Shown piece by piece: positions 36,563 through 47,843 of a stretch of DNA of 64,000 nt. The first letter of the stretch is position 1, and each line of letters opens with the position of its first letter. The position numbers were made by a program, and so were the translations under genes. The DNA comes from Sisyra terminalis (lineage: Eukaryota; Arthropoda; Insecta; Neuroptera; Sisyridae). Where the stretch lies: positions 41,985,050-42,049,049 of the forward strand of contig OY292277.1 of the NCBI GenBank assembly GCA_958496175.1, given 5' to 3'. The notes beneath the pieces were generated by a model, which was given only the letters and a program-made list of their open reading frames with translations, did no database searches and was not told the DNA's origin.

Positions 36563-37457
36563 TTAGGTGCATCGAAAAGTAATTTTGTTTTTAACCCTAT
36601 AGTTATTCAATTACCATTTTCCTGTATATGAGTTATTTCAAAGTATTTCTATAGACATCTTATGATTGAAGAGACTTATTAACAAAAAATTACAAAATAT
36701 TTTTTATTCCGAAATCTTTATTGAAATAGTAAAACCATGAACTCGAAGGAATACAAATTCGGTTTGCATGCTCTTCGAGTTCCACAGGGTAGCAACGCAA
36801 AGTTGTTACAAATAACATATTCAATGTTTATCTAAGTGCATAAGATGTTCACTAATACGAAAGGAGTTTTTTATATTCAAATTCAAAAATTATATTTCTC
36901 CAACTTGTATATACGGAAAATAATAGAAAATTTAGCCCATAAGAAGTTCAGGGACGAAATAGTGCCAATGTGTGCCAGAAAGTCGAATAGCTGTCAAATA
37001 ATCCTAACATAATAATAATCCTAATAACCATGGTCGATCAATCAAATATCGAAAAGTACCAAAGAACTGTTAACAAAGAAAATTCTATGTTACAACACCA
37101 TAATTCAAGACTCCTCTGCTGTAGAAAAGCCCTGAAAAAAATTAATAAAATAAAGGGAGGGAGTGATACTGCCGTATCTACTATAATCGTCCATAGTTAT
37201 TCCATCGGATTTATATTTATTTCAACCGTTACAAAATTTAGGAAGTCATAAAAAAATCAAAGCTTCAAAAACTTGCAAAATATAATATTTTGAGAATTTT
37301 CTTAACTAATTTGTACTAATTTGGGCTTAAAATTTTTTGTAAAAACGTTGATAGTTTTGAGACTAATTATATCACTGATTTAAAATCAAAAGTTAGAATA
37401 AAATTTTGGGTTTTAATTGTATATTCAAAATACGAAATTACTTTCCGGTACACCTAA
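36563..37457 (+). mobile_element. mariner transposon, internally deleted, complete ends
   Basis: The 5' terminus TTAGGTGCATCGAAAAG and the inverted 3' terminus TTAGGTGTACCGGAAAG form imperfect inverted repeats of about 25 bp, flanked by TA on both sides (36561-36562 and 37458-37459). That is the Tc1/mariner target duplication. At 895 bp it is shorter than the usual mariner length of about 1.3 kb. The transposase N-terminus and a piece of the catalytic C-terminal part survive. A second copy starts at 63601. Confidence 0.85.
36737..37250 (+). pseudogene. mariner transposase remnant
   Basis: ATG at 36737 opens MNSKEYKFGLHALRVPQGSN then AKLLQITYSMF and a stop, the N-terminal helix-turn-helix start of mariner transposases (LRxxxxQGxNAxxAAxxI). 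After a deletion, one frame near 37097-37140 gives LQHHNSRLLCCRKALKKI, matching QHDNARPHxAxxxLKxI with the catalytic Asp lost. After a frameshift, VILPY, then PSDLYLFQPLQN near 37200-37240, matches VLPHPPYSPDxAPSDYxLFxxLQN and keeps only the second Asp of that block. The enzyme cannot be active. Confidence 0.8.
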
Positions 37458-37459
37458 TA

Positions 37460-38759
37460 TCTTCTTTTTATCTTCAGCCAGAACGCTGAGGGCAGCTTTC
37501 CAAAAAAAAAACGTTGAATTATAATTTCATACGGCAAAAATAGTGAGATATACTGTAAAATTATCTTTCCAGATGTACAGATATTAAGAATTCGAACAAA
37601 AATCAGGGACTTTCATTCTATTATTTCCCAAATCGTTCACTTTTCCATTCGTCTCATTTTTCCAGGTAACATAAAGAATTATCAATATTCTAAAACTACA
37701 AATGACAATAATAATACGTGGAATCCCACAAATACCGACACCCCATGTGATTAAGAAATTTTTATCCTCAAATGTTAGGATTTTTTTATGATATTGCATG
37801 CCCTTATTTAAGCTTATGTTTCCAAGGCAGGAAGTAATCTTTAATTTGAAATATTCAATGAAACGTATTTAAACATCGTGACTGGTGATTTTGCATGGGC
37901 TTAAGAATGATAGAAGTAATAATTACCATCCAAAACATAAAATTTTTCAAAACTGCCCAGAAAATTTTTAAATGATTTGACGCTTATCCTATATGATCAT
38001 TGATGTAAAATATTTTTATACTTTTATTTCATATCTTCCAATTTTGGGTTTAACAGAGTAAATAATTATTTATTTATTTCGTTATAAAATAGATTTTTTC
38101 CTTAAATCCAAAAGAAATATAGTTTCTTAATTAGTTCAATGATATTCAGAAAATTAAATGATCCTTATATTCTAATTACATTACCAAAAACTTATATTCC
38201 TCTATCTACGTAAGATTCCCAATCGCCTAATTCCAACAATAGAATAGCCCAAGGCAATATTTTCAAATGGATCCTTCGTTAATTATATCAACATACGCCG
38301 ACGTCTATACACTGAAATCTTATCATCAAACTTAAAACAGATTTTCCAGGTAAATATCTTTTAGTCGGTAATGGATAACTCCCGAATGAAATTCCTAGAA
38401 GAGTGAATCTTGTTAATTTTGTATAATTATTATCTATGACGCCGGTAAATATTTTTATTCCGATATTTATTTACATTTCATTTATATAAATCTGATAGAT
38501 TTTAATTATTTAAAGCTGATAGTGGTTTACGGTTTTAAATGTGTAATAAATAATTATTAGAGTATAATGTTTTCTGTATCACGGCGTATGTTAAAGTGAT
38601 ATATAAATTGTAGTATTAACTTATTTAATGGAACACCTATGCTAATTACACCAATTATTGGTTTAATATTTAATAGAAAAATAAATTATGAAATTCTCGA
38701 AAAAAAAAAAATATGGTTTATAAATGATATATAAAATATAGTCCGATTTTTCTTTCAAC
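37460..38759. other. Intergenic, nothing recognised
   Basis: AT-rich; the minus-strand 71-codon frame at 37584-37799 has no recognisable domain. Confidence 0.5.
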
Positions 38760-38775
38760 GATTTTTTATCGAAAA

Positions 38776-39210
38776 TTGGTTCAAAGCTTTTCATTTAGCA
38801 GAAGTTCTAATCCACAACGACACGCTGACGAGGATCGAATGGTTTTGACATTATTTATGAAAGCGACAGCACAATCTGGTCCATCAGGTGCGGCCGGTTT
38901 GAGAGATTTCCAGCGGGTTTTCCGCGCTCATCCCCAACCCCTAAATGTCACAAACATATTGGCCAACATGTTTGTATATAAATCAAATGTATTTACACTT
39001 TGGCCCGTTCGTTTGTCATTGTTTTGCCCACACATATTTAATGAATGCAAACATCTATCATATCAATCAATATACGATACACCCACTAATTTAATGGTAT
39101 TATTGAAAGAAGAGAAGATCTGTAACATTAGTTTTAGAAGCAATATATCATCACATTTTAATAACAAGAAGATATTACATCTTATACTTACACAATTTTT
39201 TTTATCCTAA
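38776..39210 (+). promoter_or_regulatory. GC-richer island with the longest open frame; coding or conserved non-coding
   Basis: The block 38790-39090 is among the least AT-rich in the window and is open for 144 codons on the plus strand. An acceptor-like TTTTCATTTAG ends at 38799. The translation (SSNPQRHADEDRMVLTLFMK, then QSGPSGAAGLRDF) does not match a family I know, and it turns into low-complexity Asn/Ile/Lys-rich sequence beyond about codon 100. The DNA also has regulatory-looking features: a GGCCAACATG string, TTTAATGA and CAATCAATA motifs, and a long unbroken GC-rich run. I lean towards a conserved non-coding element that happens to be open, and cannot exclude an exon. Confidence 0.3.
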
Positions 39211-39855
39211 TCAATTGATATTTGGGTTTTTTCAAGAACTTTAAATTATCATTGAATTAGTATCTTTTTGCTGCTTTAAGTACTTTATTCTTGTATTTTT
39301 CAAAAAAAAATATTTCTACCAAGAGGATAATAAACATCATTTATACCTAAATTTCTTTTTTGGTCCTATTATTAATAGCTCCTTATTAACGTAGGAAAAG
39401 GAATAACTAAAACATTGGTGAACATTTGGAAATAAAACCAACTATACATTGCAGAAAAGTAACGTTGCCTAAATATAGTTTTAAAGGAAAACAAATTGTA
39501 ATCACTTTAAACTGACCATTGCCCAATAGAAATGCAATATCTAGTAAAATGCTTTGAAAATAGAGAAAAAGTAACAAATTAAATATAAAAAAAACATAGA
39601 TCACACGTGATAGAAGTGAAACCTTCAAAAAGGTGACCTCCAAGATAATGAAACGAATGTAAAATTTCAGGAATAGGACAATTAATCAGGATAGTGTTTA
39701 GTTATAATAATAATGATACAAAGTTTAAAACATAGAGGAGTAGAATATAGGCTTTAGAGGACTCATGTTTACATTTTTTTTCCTCGAAATTGATTCGGAA
39801 ATCTTATCTCTTTCTAAAATTGATAAATTGATATATATGGATAGATCATGCATAT
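39211..39855. other. Intergenic, nothing recognised
   Basis: AT-rich; minus-strand frame 39407-39643 is unsupported. The frame at 39725-40036 (-) overlaps the foldback element and is part of its arm. Confidence 0.5.
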
Positions 39856-39857
39856 TA

Positions 39858-40648
39858 GGGTGATTTTTTTTTGACTTTTTTTTTTGGTCCCATCGTGAAA
39901 TTTTGTTGGAAATAACAAAAAAAAAATCTCTGAAAGTTTGAGCCCTTAATATTAATTTTAAGTCCTCGACCAAGACGTGTAAAGATTTCCCATTGGAAAT
40001 ACACAGAAACTCTGATTTTTTATTTTTAAATTTCAATATCTCAGCGGAATTTCATGGGATTGCTTATACCGAAGATGGTTTTTTCTCAGAATTAAACGCT
40101 CTACAAAATTGCCTATTGCGACAAAGTCGTAACTCACACCGGTGAGGTAGTACGGGCCACTGAACCTGATTTTTCCATATAATTCAAGGCTTAATATCTC
40201 ATTTAATATTGATCTTCGCGATTTGGTCTACAGGAATTTTTTTGTAGGAAATCAAATTCTCTACAAGTTTTTCATTTATAGTTTTTTCCGTAGCTCATGT
40301 TATTTACGAGATAAATGCAAAAAAAACGCGAATTTTATGGAAAAAGCAGGTACTACCTCACCGGTGTGAGTTATGACTTTGTCGCAATGGGCAATTTTGT
40401 AGAGCGTTTAATTCTGAGAAAAAAACATCTTCGGTAAAAGCAATTCCATGAAATGCCGCTGAGATATAGAAATTTAAAAATAAAAAATCAGAGTTTCTGT
40501 GTATTTTCAATGGGAAATCTTTACACGTCTTGGTCGAGGACTTAAAATTAATATTAAAGGCTCAAACTTTCAGGGTTTTTTTTTTTTTTGGTATTTCCAA
40601 CAAAATTTCACGATGGGACCAAAAAAAGTAAAAAAAAAAAAATCACCC
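39858..40648. mobile_element. Foldback DNA transposon with ~300-bp inverted arms, element 1
   Basis: The termini GGGTGATTTTTTTT are inverted at the two ends, directly flanked by TA (39856-39857 and 40649-40650). The arms, about 39858-40160 and 40350-40648, stay aligned for about 300 bp with only scattered differences. Shared blocks include GGTCCCATCGTGAAATTTTG, GACCAAGACGTGTAAAGATT, CTCACACCGGTGAGGTAGTA and ATTAAACGCTCTACAAAA. The roughly 190-bp centre is unpaired and non-coding. TA duplications suggest Tc1/mariner-type integration, but arms this long are unusual there. Compare element 2 at 47844-48909. Confidence 0.85.
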
Positions 40649-40650
40649 TA

Positions 40651-43348
40651 ATGCATATGCTGTCAAATAGAAATAAGAAAAATATAGCGTGGTGTCCGAA
40701 GCGCCATCCATGTAGGCACAATTTTATGGTAACTAAAAACAACTAGCGATTAAGTACCGATGAGCGCAAGCTTATACAAATAAGCGCTTGAAATAAGCTC
40801 TTGCATTACTTACTTCGATTGCTTTAGTTTCCCACGCTAGAAAAGAGAGACTAGTTAATATAAATCTCTCTTTTTTAATGTTTTCATCACGGTTTTTTGT
40901 TTACTGTACAGTGCGATAATTACTATAAACAGACCAGTGAAAACCGGGGAAACACTGTAAAATGTTTTCTATCCTATTCTCTCGCACATTAAATCCTATT
41001 ATTTAGTATTTGTCTCTTTTTACTGTCGCTTTTTCATTTCATCAAATTTTGAATCACAATAATGCTATAGAAGTTTTCACCTCAAAAATATAAAATTCAA
41101 GCAAAACCTGTAACTTGAATATATAATCAAAATTTAGTGAAATATTTTCCAAAAGTATTCACATATTTAGACTTTTAGCTATTGATACAAAGAATGAATT
41201 TCGAATCTTTCATAAGACGTTTACATTAAAAAATAAATAAAATTCAGAAGAAGTTATATACTAGTAAAAAGATTGATTCGAATTATAATTGAACAAAACA
41301 TTTATTAAAGTATTAGTTATTAGTACCTACTTAGAATGATTTTATAGCTAATTCTTCAAAAGTGTTCTAAATATTCGATACCATTGGGCCTTTAATGCGT
41401 CTTTGGGTTCAATGCTTCAAATCAAACTATTGATTTCCCAAACTAAAAAAAAATTATTAACCAAATATCTATATAAAATACTTATACTGTTCAAAGTAAT
41501 AAGTAAAATGAGATCTTGAAATATTATCACTAATAAAGGCTTTGAAGGCTGGTCAAAACTCATATATAGTCATATATAGCTTTTTTATTTTACTATAGCC
41601 TGGCTTTTTTGGAATATTTATCTTTCAATAAATATAATCACAAAAAAATACAAAATTAAAGTATTGTCTCGTAAATATTTGGGTAGTTACAAGGCCTAAT
41701 GTATTCATTAAATTACAGTATAATCCCAAAGCTTTTAGATTTAATGGTATGTTGTCTAAAGACAAATAAAGGGAACAGAAAAAAAATAGGTAAACCGAAT
41801 TTTCAAAATATTATGCTAGCGCTATATATTTTCGGTGAACTATCAAATTTAAATGATTTACCGATTTCCAGTGCTATTTGAAAACTATAACTCGTGTTGT
41901 ATTTGTTCAAAATCAACCGCACAAGCGTAGAAAGGTAGTGGTTATTATAGTAGAGGTAGTTGCTTTTCTTTCATTTGCTGTTCCAATTAAATATTTAGAA
42001 ATTATAGTTACGGAAGTGCTTGAAAAAAGAAAATTTTTAATTAGAAAAAAATAAGTTTACTTTAAAAAAAATTCTGTTAGTCAAAATAGGCGAGTTTATC
42101 GTCAATCAATCATCTAAAGCTTGATGTCATTTTGGTTTCTAAATATAAAACATTGCGTGTGATTCGATAACTTAAATTTTTTTGGCATAGTAGAGAATAT
42201 TAAAAAAAATGGGGATAAAATTTTGACAGCATTTCACTGGCAGGTGAAAAAATTTAGAACTACTTTTTAAATTATGCATGACATTGATAAATCTATGTTT
42301 TTCTAAAAGAATTATAATAACCAACAAAATTCCATATAAGCTGATGAAATAGTAAAACGTTGATGGTGATAGTAGTTACATTAAACACCAACAAATTGAA
42401 ACAAGACCAAATTTGAATATATTAAAGAATTGTATTAGTCTGTTGAAAAGATATTTATCAAATAAATAGAAGCTGTACTACGAAGCTTTTATTCATGCAT
42501 GTAACCAATTTGTGATATTTAACTTCAATTAAATTGCCTTGAAGTCTCGACATATAAACAGCTTTCCAATTGTATAAAATAGTACTAAACTATTCCCATA
42601 TTGGTTTTCCGAAGCTCGACTATTTTAAAGCCTATAAACTTTAAAAGCTTATAAAGCTCGGCAACATTATCTATCTAGTTTCAAATTACCGACATGGTCT
42701 TATCTGATATTTGAACGTAATTTGGTTTTTAGTATCGCAAGAAACTAATTTTAAGAAATTGTGAATCTAGCGATAACGTTTACGTTTTTCTTTCGTTATG
42801 AGTGTTACAAAATGTTACATTAAAACAATATTTGATTTTTGATTGTAATATGGCATTCAAATGAAATGTTAGTATAAATGTTGTCGAATACCAACTTGTT
42901 GTTTGAGGAATTTTAATAAAGATATATTAATTCATTTTTTATTACTGTACCTATTTTTACATTAGAGAGAACAAAATTTGATCATATCAACCTACATCAG
43001 AAAGGTCAAAGGTGAATGAAACAAATATTGAAAGAGAAAATATGTAAAAAAATACCTTTCGAAATTAAAATAAAATAAATATTTTTTTTTCATTTCAGAT
43101 GCATCTTCAGCATTTTTTCATATAAGAAACTCAACAGTAAGTTATATCTTATTATACTTTCAAAATACGTTATCAAAAAAATGGTGAAATAAATTTTCAA
43201 TTTACAAAAGAATAAGATTCCTAGCCTATAGGTTTTACCACCTAGCGAACCTCTACAATTTTATAATTAAAAAGTCTCATTCGAAAAATAATCATGGGAA
43301 TATTCCGAACGGTGCAAGCATTTACCCTATATTTATGAACTCAATAAC
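40651..43348. other. Intergenic, nothing recognised
   Basis: Contains ordinary AT-rich DNA with a mildly GC-richer strip right after the foldback (40680-40960). No gene supported. Confidence 0.5.
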
Positions 43349-43702
43349 AGACCCAGATCATAGTTCTCTTTTCTGATATTAAGAATGAAAATATTCAAGA
43401 TGTACTTAAGGTCGCTAAGGAGACTAAAGTTTTAAGAAGGTATTCCATTCTTATAATGCACTAAAGAAAATGTGACAAGATGTGGCGCCCCCACAACGGT
43501 GTCTGGTGCACTAACTAATGTTACCTTACATAAAATACATAGTTTCGGTTTAAGTTAGTACTGCAAGCATACTAATAACGGTGCCATATCTTAACAAATT
43601 TCCCGTAATGCGTTGCAAGATTAAAATACCTTCTTCAAACCTTACGTACGTTTTGAATATTTGCGCTGCTAGTGACAGAAAGGAGAACTATGATCTAGGT
43701 CT
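43349..43702. mobile_element. MITE with ~85-bp inverted repeats
   Basis: The left arm begins AGACCCAGATCATAGTTCTC and the right arm, inverted, begins AGACCTAGATCATAGTTCTC. The match continues through TTTTCTG/CTTTCTG, AAATATTCAA-A-GTAC, TAAGG and GAAGAAGGTATT. The centre contains TGTGGCGCCCCCACAACGG. No frame is present. Target duplications are not obvious, so the exact ends and the superfamily are open. Confidence 0.75.
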
Positions 43703-46179
43703 ATGATTATGTGCATGAATATTGTGGAAAAGCCTTTATTGTTTGGACTTGTATTTGTTCTTCGTGATTTAGTCTCTTAATTGCGAGCCATGTATATTCT
43801 TGACAAAAAAACATTTATTTGGACTACAGAGTTATGCTTCTGGAAATTAAAATCTAGTCCTCTCACTCCCTCATTGATAGAATAGAAGTATCTCCACAAC
43901 TATAGTTGTTATCCTGTGTACTTTTCGGCAGATAAGTGTATTTTCACAGTAGGTTGCCTACTCCATAGGGTGGGATTTGATAGCCGAGGAAGACAATTTC
44001 AATTTGAGAATGGACATATCCAAAGTATAAATGATGGATATAGTGGTTATTGAATGTAATTATTATACTTAAATTTATTTTAATAATAGGTTAGGGAAAT
44101 TTAAAATTCATTACTTATCCGGGAAATACTTTTATCAGCCTTTTTCAGGTTTGGTATTTATTTTAAGCCAGCTGTTTTTATATTCACTAAAAGGAAAAAA
44201 ATCATTTTTTAATGCTATTAAAGTGATAACATAAGCAAGCCTCATCAAAAAGATGTTAAAAAATTCAAATAACTGTTGCTTTTACTAATTTTTCTTTAAT
44301 TAATATACAAATCAAACCTATATGACAGAAATTATTAGGACTGTGTACGGTTTTGATATCATTTCAGCATATTGTTTCACTTATACTTTTCCGTGAATTT
44401 AATGATCAAAGCAACATTTTGGTATGGAAGAATTATAATCAAAATTATCAATGAAATTTTGAAAATAACAAAGTAAGAAGAGTTGTATGCTGTCATAGCA
44501 TAATCGAAGAACTAATAATTCAACAGAAAACAAGCTTTAATCATTTCCATGAAGCTGCATTTCAGCCGTGAAAGCTTTCCACGAAAACGCATAATATTTT
44601 AGAGCGACAAACTTTGGTGTACAAATTTATTGAAACATACATCTTATCTGCTAGTTTTTGGCCAAAAAATGAACTTTTTTTTCTTTTTCAATTCAAGATT
44701 TTGGAGAATACCTATGATATTCTACTGTTTCTTTGCGTAATATTCCAATGACCAGGAACCGTTTAAAAGCGTATTTTTACCTTAAAACAAGGAAATACAT
44801 AGTCAATAATTACTTTAAGTGATCAATATTTAAGATCGAAATAATAAATAAAAATAATCGTTTTGTTTGCACAAAATTTTGAAATTTTGCCAAAAAATTT
44901 AAGAAATTGGTATTGTAAAACGGTACGATTTTATCTGATTCTGAATTTTACGAATATTGAAAAACAAGAAAATTATATAAGTTTTATAACCTTATTTGAT
45001 AGTTTGGAAAGTTATAATAGTTAATAATAGATACGTAGCTATGATAGTTACATATGGCGTAAAAGTTTTTGAAACGAGGACATTGAACATACGGTTATGA
45101 GGGCATAAAATAAAAATTAATTTTGCAAATAGGAAGAGGGTTTAATATTTTAGAAAAATATAAAAAATAGCTTAGAAAAGCATCAGCATGAAGAAAAATG
45201 AGCCATAAGCCAATTCATTTTCGTTGAAGTCAAAAAAAGAGCTAATAATAAATCATGTTAAAGAGGCATATGCTGTACTAACTGCCAATATTAATGGTTA
45301 CAACCCTTACGGCACAGTAAATCACAACGTACAACTGTCTAAAACCGTTAAAAAGCAATCGACGACCAAATATGAACAACACAACTCCATCATCATAACT
45401 TTTCCGTTGTCAAACTTCGATATTCAAAATATTTTCACATATGTTACATTTCATGTTGAAAACTTGATAATTAGTAAACTCTCGATGTAAGACTTTGAAG
45501 TTTCATTCGCTATGTTCATTTCTCGTCTAAACTCAATCTTACAAGGAAGAAAAAAAACTTTAATTTCACACATCAACTTTCAGTAGATCACCGACTTATC
45601 TTAAATAGACTATATCAAAACTTGTTCAATATAAACGGCAATTACGAACAAAGTTTTCTATGACATCAAGTTCGTCACAACAAAATTGTTATTATACACC
45701 TCCTCGGGGCAATTGAGAGAATATTTAATAAGATTTGTAGAAATTTGAAACCCGCTTGCCTTTGAAATTTGAATTATAAATAATGAATTGAAAATTCATT
45801 CTTACATTGAAACAAACCGATCTTTCTTATCATAAGAAAATAACGTATTTTCATTGATACAAATCAACTCGTTAGTGGTAAAATTGGTTACGGTAGTAAT
45901 GCTTGATCATTTATAAAAAAGGAAATCTTTTTAAGTCAAGTTTTATATCGGTAACCTTAATGCTAAATTTTCTCTTACTCTAATGGAACGATAGAAAGAG
46001 ATTTAGAAGCAAGGATCTACCGAAAAAAAACACGAAACTAACATATTATGAAATAATGGATAACTCATATAATAATTTTAAATTTATTTTATAAGACGGA
46101 GCATTAATTTAAACGTATTGTAGAAAAAGCTGAGCTTTCGGAAATATTCTTCTTGTATAAATTACCGTCATAGTATAGC
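43703..46179. other. Intergenic, nothing recognised
   Basis: About 2.5 kb of AT-rich DNA. The 88-codon frame at 45224-45490 lacks an ATG at its start and any recognisable domain. Confidence 0.5.
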
Positions 46180-46470
46180 CAAGCAGGTTGAATTTTTTCG
46201 TGGTTACGCATCATTTCGGTGGTTTAAGAGTTGATTGGCGGTTGCCAATCAATGTTTCAAAAGTCGTCGGCACAGCATAAAATGGTACGAACAATTTAGG
46301 AAAACAAATTTCGAGATGAAAAATCTGCTATAATTTTTTTCCCTTACACTCCCTTGGTTAGTTATTAATTAAATTATGTACCCAATCATAACCGCATTTA
46401 AAGAGTTGAGGTTGAGGGGAATGTAGTATGGATGGGACGCAGACTAAACTCACCTCTCCGGATTATTTTA
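46180..46470. promoter_or_regulatory. GC-richer island with a CCAAT/NFI-like palindrome
   Basis: At 46231-46252 a perfect 9-bp inverted repeat, TTGATTGGC-N4-GCCAATCAA, joins two inverted CCAAT boxes and two NFI half-sites. NFI dimers normally use a 5-bp gap, so NF-Y or a variant NFI site are both possible. The island continues with GTTGAGGTTGAGGGGAATG and CACCTCTCCGGATT near 46400-46465. No frame fits a known protein. Regulatory function is inferred. Confidence 0.3.
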
Positions 46471-46986
46471 AAGTTAATTAATAACTTATTAAAGACATGT
46501 CAGGGAAAAAACACAAAAGAGTTTTCATCTGGATATTCAATCTTCTGTTCCTACCATAATTGCCACAAACTATTTTTAGGATATCCTTAAAATAAAGATT
46601 GTCTTTATCAAGTACAATGTGCTTTTCAAAAAGGATTGAAAGTGGAGGGTTTTTATTAATATGTGTTAAGCCTTATGAAATCAATGAAGTTATATAGAAC
46701 TAGGAAATTTTTATGGAATATGTAATGAAAACATTTTAAGGCTTTATGCACTCCTAAATCCATGATGTTCAAAAATAAATTAGCATTTAGTTACAATTTA
46801 CTAGAACCATTCGGTCGACGTTTGGTTGAAAATTGGTAGAAAATTGCAACAATAAAAATATTCCTCTTGTTATTTCCAATTGAAAATAAATCTAGTGAGT
46901 ATAAATGGTTTACTAAATTGTTATTCTGAAACGATACTAGATCGTTAGTAAATATAAAAACGTTATTTTTTGACATTTTAAATTGG
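46471..46986. other. Intergenic, nothing recognised
   Basis: AT-rich; no supportable feature. Confidence 0.5.
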
Positions 46987-47187
46987 TCATTTTGATGTGT
47001 TTCCCAGAGGTTTCAGTGTTGTGTGCGGTTCAGGACCTTCTAAAAGACAAAACCATGTCATTGTGGATGGTGGGTGTCTTATAAATATTGATGTACAGTA
47101 TTCCTGATACCGTTCTCCAGATTTTTTCCAAACTAATTTATTACTCTCTGCCATAGCTTCTAATCGATATGCAGCGCTTAAAACCAC
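46987..47187 (-). CDS. Coding-like exon of unrecognised gene
   Basis: On the minus strand an acceptor-like CTATTTTTAG ends at 47188 and is followed in phase 0 by 66 codons and a TGA. The peptide runs VVLSAAYRLEAMAESNKL, then WKKSGERYQEYCTSIFIRH, then PPSTMTWFCLLEGPEPHTT and ends LKPLGNTSK. The mixed, hydrophilic, Trp/Pro/Cys-containing composition and the compact stretch of balanced base composition look like real coding sequence, unlike neighbouring frames. I do not recognise the family. It may be the last exon of a gene with large introns, a captured exon, or part of a decayed transposon. No upstream exon was found and no AATAAA is close behind the stop. Confidence 0.4.
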   Translation of the reverse strand: MVLSAAYRLEAMAESNKLVWKKSGERYQEYCTSIFIRHPPSTMTWFCLLEGPEPHTTLKPLGNTSK

Positions 47188-47189
47188 CT

Positions 47190-47841
47190 AAAAATAGCGA
47201 TTTTTTAGCATTTTCATTAGTACATTACTTGACAAAAAAAAATCATAAGAAATGTTTTACCAATACTTTTAACCTTTTTAAAATCTTCGATAAAATTTTG
47301 ATTCTATTTGGCAAACTGAAACCTGGTTTTCTTCATTTTTATGATAAGCTTTGGCTTTTTAGCCGAGCACCTGCATTTCAGACCTGCTTCATACAATATC
47401 CTTCATAACATCTTCTTGGAAATTGTTCTTAAAAAATTAAATAGATCATGATGCACATATTTTAATGTAAAAAAAATATTTTTAATTCCATTCTTTAAGA
47501 TTTTACGATCCTTTCGAGGGGTTGTTTTTCTGACTCCTCCGCAATTCCGGTAATTGTTAAAATTCATTAGATTTTTATCAATTCTCAGTATGATTTGATG
47601 AAAAAATTTCTCTTGTAATTAAATTTTCCAAAAGGAAATTTTTTAGCCATTTTTAATGCCAAAAAAACCGATCATTTACTTTTACTAATACCTTTAGTTT
47701 TATCCATTCTTCGATACGCAATATCAAATAAGCAAACAATCATACTTCACTCTTAAACAATGGCATTATAACTTTAAAACTTTTAAACTACTTTTTATAT
47801 TAGAAAAATGTATGTTGATTCAAGCTTTTGGGCATGTATAT
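47190..47841. other. Intergenic, nothing recognised
   Basis: AT-rich; the 79-codon plus-strand frame starting at 47169 begins inside the exon-like block and is most likely its shadow. Confidence 0.5.
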
Positions 47842-47843
47842 TA

